Shown here piece by piece: positions 58,029 to 64,000 of a stretch of DNA of 64,000 bases. The notes beneath the pieces were generated by a model. The model was not told the origin of the DNA and ran no database searches. It saw nothing but the letters and a program-made list of their open reading frames with translations. The stretch lies in contig CAKJVC010000014.1 of assembly GCA_918026815.1 (NCBI GenBank), positions 248,001-312,000 on the forward strand, read 5' to 3'. Both the position numbers and the translations under genes were made by a program. The DNA is from Chalara sp. BL73. Lineage: Eukaryota > Ascomycota > Leotiomycetes > Helotiales. Numbering within the stretch: the stretch's first letter is position 1; every line of letters begins with the position of its first letter.

Positions 58029-60505
58029 TCAATGGCAGAGAGCATTCCATTGGTCTAGAACATCTTCCATATCATAGGCGATGCCCCATTGTGAGCATAG
58101 ACATCTAAATAGCTTTTGCATGGAGTTGAGTTCGTAAAGTAGGTTTTTTGTCACACCTACAGCGCCGAACATCGTAGAATATTCACCACGAATATATCGT
58201 TTCATTTCAGACTGGCTAATAGAATCCGGTTGTCCGGGAAATGTTCGATGATCGTAATTTGAGGACAACACAGTCTCCCAATCTACTATGCTAGGGATAT
58301 TGACGCTAGCAAGGCCCCCAAGCGAGAACACGCAGAAGATGGTTGCAGCTGCAAAAAGGGAGCTCGGGATGTGAATCACGTGTGCTCGTCCTCTTGGTAA
58401 CTGCTCAACAATGTCCTGGATTGCAATAGCGTGCAAGAGAGCTCTCCGAGCATCCTCGGTGTTCACCACGCTTATTAGGTCTATGTCACGAGTTGGTGAT
58501 CGCCGGCCTCCACAAACATACTGTTCGATGCCAAATCGGGCGCAGATGGATAGGCAGAGCGTCGATGAGTCTTTACACGCATCGAGACAAATTGTGTGCC
58601 ATCGAAGGAGTGTTTCCAGTCGTTCAGCATTTGAAAGATGGGGATTTCTCACAATACTTTCGTGAACCTGTGCGAGAGCGCTTTGCAATTCGGATTTGGT
58701 AGGGACGCCCATGGTAGGCACATCTTCATTATCACAGTCCGAGACAAGGGACTGGAGTCCTTCCAGCACAACTCGAAGCGATAGCGCTGAAATTGTATGG
58801 CCGTGCATTAATTGGTTCTGGGCATCTGGTTGGAAGAGACTACTGATAACACTACGGAATGAGCACTGCTCGACTTGTTGTAATCTTACATAGGTGAGCC
58901 ATTCGTCGGCGGTCTGGGCGTCGAATACTGCTTCTGTGCTTGGAAGTCCAAGTTTATTAGCGGAATGCCGAACGGATGGCGATTCTCCAGCCATTCGAGA
59001 AACAAGACCATCTAAAAGATAGTGGCCTAATAATGCACGGTGTCGCACTTCTTTAGCTGCCCAAATCTTCCAACATCTCTGCTTTTCGGCCTCTGAAGCG
59101 TCTACAGGCGGCAGCGACATTGAACAGGATGATTCGCTATCGAGTAAAGCGCATTGCCTTGCCCAGTGGAAGCCTAATGCATGAAATGCTTGGCTGGTTG
59201 TTCGAATTGCTCGGTTCTATTTGAGATGAGTAAGGGTTTTGTATTAGCAGCACGCTATTCTTACTTTTGATAGAGCACCATACACTTGCGCTAACAAAGC
59301 AGTTATTACTAGTTGAACCCCTGGGCAAGAATCATGCGGTCCTTGATGTGTAATCAATGTTTCCCACTATAATGCAAGTTAGGGTTCACTTCATGCATAC
59401 ATGAACTTGGGAGGCACTTACAGATGTTGTGACGGCTATGTGTGCGAGGCGCCATAGTGCTTCTCCCTTAAGAATTGCTTAGTATAAAACACTCAACTCA
59501 CTAGGATGAACTTTCACCTTCGCAATTGAGCTTTTAGGGCCCAAATATAGAGATCCAATAGCCATAGCATTTAATAACAAAGGCTGTGAGTATTCTCGGA
59601 ATACAAAAGTCGATCGATGCAGTATAGGAAATGTAGGGATGAACCGCTCAAAGAACATATGCAAGCACTCATCCAGAAAGACTGATGTCACAGACGTAGC
59701 TTCGACAGCGGCGGTTACGTTCGAGGACTATACACTACTAAGCTAGAACCATCTCTAGGATGCTATATTGTACTCACGAGAGTGGTAACCATCTCACTGA
59801 CATTGTGCACAGCCTGATGGCTTTCACCAGATAAAATAGGACCAATTGGAAACCCATTATCACGGAAAGAACTTACACTCCTAAGTGTTCCATTGCTCAT
59901 GCTATGTGACAAATTCGAGTTCGATAGTGTACCCAGTGGCATCTGCCTTTGCGGTGTGGGGTCCAGAGCCATAAGAGAGTCGAAAAGTTGTTCGGAATCC
60001 GGCCAAATCAGATTAAAGTCGATATCTGCCGAATGCGGAACATTTTGACTTAATCCTGAGCCTGCACTGCACTCTTCCTGGCCCCAGGAGTTTTCTTGGA
60101 TGCTTGATTGTGTTGCAGTTCCATCAACGTTAACACTAGGTTCTCCGGAAGAAAGAGGGCTCGGTATAGTCGGCCGTGAGACGTGGCTTGATGGCGGAGA
60201 TGGGTATTGTGCATGTCCTCTTCGTGTATGTAGTTTCTGGTGACGTGCGAGGGAGTCTTGACGGGCAAAAGGTCTTCGGCACTCCTTGCATACGAAAGGT
60301 CGCACGCCTGTGTCTTCAAAGTTGCAGGTCAGCGTAAAGCTAGCGCTGTTTGATTGGGGGATTCTGCATCTTACGGCTGCGCTCGTGTCGCTGAAAATCT
60401 GTTAGTGATATTTCGTGATAAAGGGTGAAAAGGATGCTGAGCAATAAGACTCACGCTTAGATGTTCACCCTTTGAAAAGGATTTGTGGCAGTATTTACAA
60501 TCCAT
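58029..60505 (-). CDS. C2H2 zinc-finger transcription factor with Fungal_trans domain
   Basis: Nuclear regulator combining two N-terminal C2H2 fingers with a fungal-specific regulatory domain. I infer seven exons: 60505-60455, 60390-60375, 60313-59778, 59727-59518, 59466-59422, 59366-59265 and 59216-58029, giving 715 residues and introns of 47-64 nt. Finger 1 uses C3, C6, H19, H23; finger 2 uses C31, C34, H47, H51, joined by TGVRPF, the normal linker. Exon 2 is only 16 nt and encodes RHERS within finger 1; without it the finger loses its first His. The fingers are followed by a Ser/Pro-rich region, then FLDECLHMFFERFIPTFPIL and QRCWKIWAAKEVRHRALLGH, typical of Fungal_trans (PF04082). It lies between the tannase gene and an MFS gene, all on minus, and could regulate them (inference). 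Confidence 0.88.
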
Positions 60506-61064
60506 GGAGCTATCGTGTAGTGTTCCAGTATCTGTAGCCGTAGCAATCGATCCGCTGTTTAGTTGTTGTACGTCGAGGTGAGGTTGGTATGAATAAGAAG
60601 TTTATGCGGAAGTTCATGGGGAGGGGGCTTCGGCTATTCAACCGCGCTAAAAGGCCCGGGCTGACGGGTCGGGACATCCACGAAGCCCATGAAGCCCGAC
60701 TACAATTCTACAATTTATGCCTCAGGATGGAAGCTCGCTATTTTGATCCATTGTTCCAGAAGACTATCTATCAATCCAGTAGTTCGCTACAATATCCTAC
60801 GGACCATGTCTATATAGCTCACATGATTCGTGCTATGCGTGCCCGAATGAAACAACGAGTATCATCCTCAGCGGTTCTGGACAATAAAATGCGACGACGC
60901 GTATACAAACCGACAAGGCCAACGAAAATACAAAACTGATTGGCATTTCACATGGTAAAGCTCAACTGTGGGTGAGTTATTTACTAAATATCTGATTAAA
61001 AATGATAACTTAGATTTCAAAATGCTTTAACCAATATGCTCGACTGCCTGGACTCTCTGTGCAG
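60506..61064. other. Intergenic region with an unsupported plus ORF
   Basis: 560 nt between the transcription factor start and the MFS stop. A plus ORF at 60589-60939 (116 residues, Arg/Met-rich, beginning MNKKFMRKFMGRGLRLFNRA) starts at an ATG but lies where the factor's promoter should be. It has no motif I know. I list it here rather than as a gene. Confidence 0.4.
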
Positions 61065-62855
61065 CTAAGGTTTCCATCTAAAAGCAGGGTGACGCCAGTC
61101 AAGATCCTGAATCTGCTTCTGACTCAAACCAGCAAGACTCTCAAGCTCATTGCCTTCATGTTTTGAGCTCCTCTTTTTATTATCGCCCCACATCCATAAA
61201 AGGAGTGCAATTGATAGTATAAATATAGACGATGATGTCGCGAGATTAAGTCCATTGCCAATATGGTAGTTCGGTCCATCAAAAGGTAGAAATGACCACG
61301 TCGATATCAAACCGCCAATGTTGCCGAGCATTACATTTGTACCAATAGCTGCGGACCTAGCTGTATCTGAAACGACATTGGCGGCAACTTGCGCATTTGA
61401 AAGGGGCCCAGAAGCAAAGGCGCCACTAGCAATAAGAAATGTTGCGCCATAACGGACTTGCGGTGCTTCACTAGCAAGGAAAATGATATAGCCAATCATG
61501 ACGAGTGGCGAGCTGATAGTAAAGAATATATTCCGTCGGTCGAATCTCCAGCTGAGGAACGGAAGCAGGACTGTAAAGAAGGCTCCAACGATATAAGGAG
61601 GAACGGTATGTAATTGCTGAGACACAACTGTGTTCTTTGGGTAGATTGTCCTGACGATTGTTGGCGCGAAGAAAGCGAGCCCCTGAACGGTAACATTATT
61701 GAGGAGAAACATCACCGCGGTTGCGATCGTGACTGGGCTAAAGATACCGCGCAGGAGCTTAGGCTTGTCAATCTTGTCTAATACTTCGGTGGTAGCTAGA
61801 CGCTCTGATTTGACTCGCGCGATGGCCAAGTTCTTCTCGTCTTGGGTGAGCCAGCGAGCGGAAGCAGGGCGATCGGTTAGAGTGAAGAACGAAATCAGCG
61901 AAATAGCACAAGTGATGATGCCCTCGATAGCAAAAATCATTCTCCAGGTATGCAAACCGCCGAAGTGAGAGAGTTTGAGAATTCCTGAAGCTAATAAACC
62001 TCCGAAAGCTCCAGCGAGAGGTGCCATCACAATATAAAGAGACAAGCGAAATGCTAGTTCACTTCTTCTGTACCACCGAGAAAGGTAATATGCAATGCCG
62101 GGCATCATACCGGCTTCGAAGACGCCGAGAAGAAAACGCACGATGCAAACTTGATGGATGTTATGGACGAAAGCTGTGCCGATGGAACAAATACCGAATC
62201 CAAGGGAGATAGCGGGTATGAACCATCCAGGGCCGATCCATTTGCAGGCAATGTTAGACGGGATTTCAAATATAATGTACCTGCATGAAAACCGAGGTTA
62301 GTTCTCCATTCAAACGAGAATTGAGTACCAACCGCATCGCACAATTTATATACCATCCAAGATCCGGATTTTCTACTCGGAAAGGCTGACTTACGAGATA
62401 TAAAAGATAGAGAGTACTTTGTTGTAATCATAGCCTGTTAGGTGAAGATCATTCTCAAAACCAGCAAGCTTAGCATTGCCTTTAGTAAGTCAGCGACGGT
62501 CATAGAGTTTTGGGCCAAAGATCGTCTTCGCCGAACCAGGGTCACTTACCGATATTAGCACGATCAATAAAACAAAAGAGATACAGAAGAGCGACCGTGG
62601 GAACAATATAAAGATCGATTTTTAAGCGCAGTCGGGACTCGGCTGCTGGATCGAAAACAATGAGCGGATTGCCGTATCTACAAAAAGATTGGTCGTTAGG
62701 ACTTTTTTGGGAGGTGGCATACTGGCAACTTACTCATCAGTCGCAGCTCGACCACGCTCTGCTGCTTCATGAGCTGTTTCCTCATGTAACGCAGCTGGCT
62801 TCTCCCGTGGAGAGCTGCTCTGTGTCTGGGTATCATGCATTTGCTTCTCACTCAT
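61065..62855 (-). CDS. MFS permease, anion:cation symporter (Dal5/Tna1-like) family
   Basis: Plasma-membrane importer of the ACS group, which takes up organic anions such as allantoate, nicotinate or small carboxylates. Four exons, 62855-62734, 62677-62550, 62479-62395 and 62280-61065, give 516 residues with introns of 56, 70 and 114 nt. After a polar N-terminus come YIVPTVALLYLFCFIDRANI then GNAKLAGFENDL, the first-helix signature of this family, FEIPSNIACKWIGPGWFIPA and RFLLGVFEAGMMPGIAYYLS then RWYRR. The central cytoplasmic loop has LTDRPASARWLTQDEK, where family members have a PE...WLT/WLSxxE sequence. The later half includes ARSAAIGTNVMLGNIGGLIS. The ATG at 62855 is chosen; in-frame ATGs at 62927 and 62954 would lengthen the tail. 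Substrate is unknown; the neighbouring tannase suggests an aromatic acid. Confidence 0.9.
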
Positions 62856-63757
62856 GGTATGGTCCTGGTTAGTGGTCGTGGCGGTTTTGGCTGCTCGTGA
62901 TGGCACAATGACGGCCTTGAATGTCATGTACAGGAGGTCTGGAACCAGTGACACAAGATACGTTCAAGTACTATCTCTCTTTGAAATTGAGAGGGTTGAT
63001 TGATCTTATCTATTCTCCAGATCTGGACCAGCGGGGGGCAAAGGAAATTAAATATCCCCGGATTGCAGACACTACCCCCTCGAAATGGGTCTTACTCCGC
63101 ATATGATCAGTAGGGGGTGATGCTTGAGCAGCCACAAATCAATCCATATTCGAGCATAGAGCAGGCATACAGTGTCCACCTCTTGCTTGCAAAACAAGTT
63201 TCGTAATGGCCATGACTGGCTGACGCACGCAGTTGAACGACCCACCCACAAGGACGACCGGCATTACTCCACTGGGAAATCATTGAATGCCATCGGCTCG
63301 AATTCCCTGGTCCCATGAGAGAGAACCGCGTAACCGAGCGTAATGTGAACACAAATTGGTGGGGACGGAAACTATGCACGCCAAAATGCTTGCGTTTCGT
63401 GGAGAACGGGAGGACGGGATACTGTTCGAATTTCGTGGGGCCGTCGTGGGGACAGGTGGGGACCAATAAGCTCAGGAGGAGCGTTGTTTCCAGAATCGCA
63501 CCACCCACGACTCCTCACTCTACGGTTCATGGCGCGGTAGATAGTTGCTGTCATCACTTCAAATGAGATATCTACTTAAAATTCTGCAATTTAGTTCGCG
63601 ATCCATGATAGCACATCTACACTTTTGTTAGTGGTATAAGGCAGTGCTTGCAGGAAATCAAGATATCCCGGCCTTAGACAGTCGACATTGAACGAGTCGC
63701 TCTCATACTTAACAGCAAAGCGAACACCTATAGTTATAAGCGTAACCCGGCCCTCAA
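62856..63757. promoter_or_regulatory. Divergent promoter, MFS permease / DUF3500-like gene
   Basis: About 900 nt between two divergent starts. It contains ACCCCCT at 63074-63080 and its inverted copy AGGGGGT at 63112-63118, C-rich cores of the kind bound by fungal C2H2 factors. No gene seen; the 133-residue minus ORF at 63107-63508 has no motif. Confidence 0.45.
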
Positions 63758-64000
63758 ATGTCAGCCAATGGCTTCCAGAAGGCGGTAGCCGGCTTCCGAA
63801 AGCATCTACCTGACCTCAATACGCCGCGCTTCCAGATAGCAAAGAATCAGAATGCATATGAATATGCAGAAGCATTTCAAAAGACGCACGTGCCTCCATG
63901 GCTGTACGCGCTCACTCAGGCATGGGCAGAGCTACTCAAAGACCCATATGTAGGAGTCACCACCAATGGTAAGGCTCCTCACACGAAGCAACGTACATGC
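63758..64000 (+). CDS. DUF3500-like protein, first exon (partial at right edge)
   Basis: Exon 1 (63758-63968) encodes MSANGFQKAVAGFRKHLPDL and, further on, HVPPWLYALTQAWAELLKDP then YVGVTTNG, followed by GTAAGG as a splice donor at 63969; the rest lies past the window. The WLYALTxAW...PYxGVTTxG pattern resembles the start of fungal DUF3500 proteins, whose biochemical role is unknown to me. There is no signal peptide in these 70 residues. It is transcribed away from the MFS permease and may share regulation with it. With one exon only, the family call is moderate; the start codon is the first ATG with an open frame. Confidence 0.65.
   Translation, partial: MSANGFQKAVAGFRKHLPDLNTPRFQIAKNQNAYEYAEAFQKTHVPPWLYALTQAWAELLKDPYVGVTTNGKAPHTKQRTC

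Noticed and set aside
60589..60939. 116-residue basic ORF as a new gene
   Set aside because: Occupies the presumed promoter of the zinc-finger factor, lacks any recognised motif, and such a length can occur by chance.
63107..63508. 133-residue minus-strand ORF in the divergent promoter
   Set aside because: No motif, overlaps several other short ORFs, and sits between two well-supported starts.

Overview
The window is nuclear DNA from a filamentous ascomycete (Pezizomycotina). The evidence is a split two-gene fungal type I fatty acid synthase, a wetA conidiation regulator, short introns (mostly 47-117 nt) with CTAAC/CTGAC-like branch points, an intron-bearing tRNA-His and lineage-specific families (DUF3433, CsbD/Hmp1-like, tannase, GT69). 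A leotiomycete (Helotiales) origin is my impression from protein similarity, not something I could test. I joined exons by hand; frames close without internal stops, but no transcript data support them.

Left part (1-24 kb), mostly housekeeping: FAS2 (minus, cut by the left edge) and FAS1 (plus) sit head to head over a 1.9 kb shared promoter and encode the alpha and beta chains of cytosolic fatty acid synthase. They are followed by Arp9 (SWI/SNF-RSC chromatin remodelling), an Orm1/ORMDL regulator of sphingolipid synthesis, a five-zinc-knuckle Air1/Air2-like protein (TRAMP RNA surveillance) and a GT69 CMT1-type mannosyltransferase.

Middle (24-47 kb): a short two-WW-domain ORF broken inside its second WW domain, a large DUF3433 membrane protein, an orphan secreted protein, wetA, the SDH flavinylation factor Sdh5/SDHAF2, a long disordered protein beginning MNWTGGRL, a gene-poor 3.5 kb interval with an intron-containing tRNA-His(GTG), a small coiled-coil-like protein, an oxysterol-binding protein and a CsbD/Hmp1-like stress protein.

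Right part (48-64 kb), an accessory, nutrient-facing block: a 14-TM DHA2 MFS exporter, a small membrane protein, a secreted beta-lactamase-like serine hydrolase, a secreted tannase/feruloyl esterase, a C2H2 plus Fungal_trans transcription factor, an ACS-family MFS permease and the first exon of a DUF3500-like gene running off the right edge. Tannase, regulator, permease and DUF3500 gene may form a small aromatic-ester or carboxylate utilisation cluster; this is inference from gene order.

I found no CRISPR array, no intact transposon and no clear viral element. Nothing here is obviously a wholly new system. The items most worth a second look are the broken WW gene, the orphan secreted protein, the putative catabolic cluster, the GATA palindrome between the FAS genes and the 16-nt microexon inside a zinc finger.
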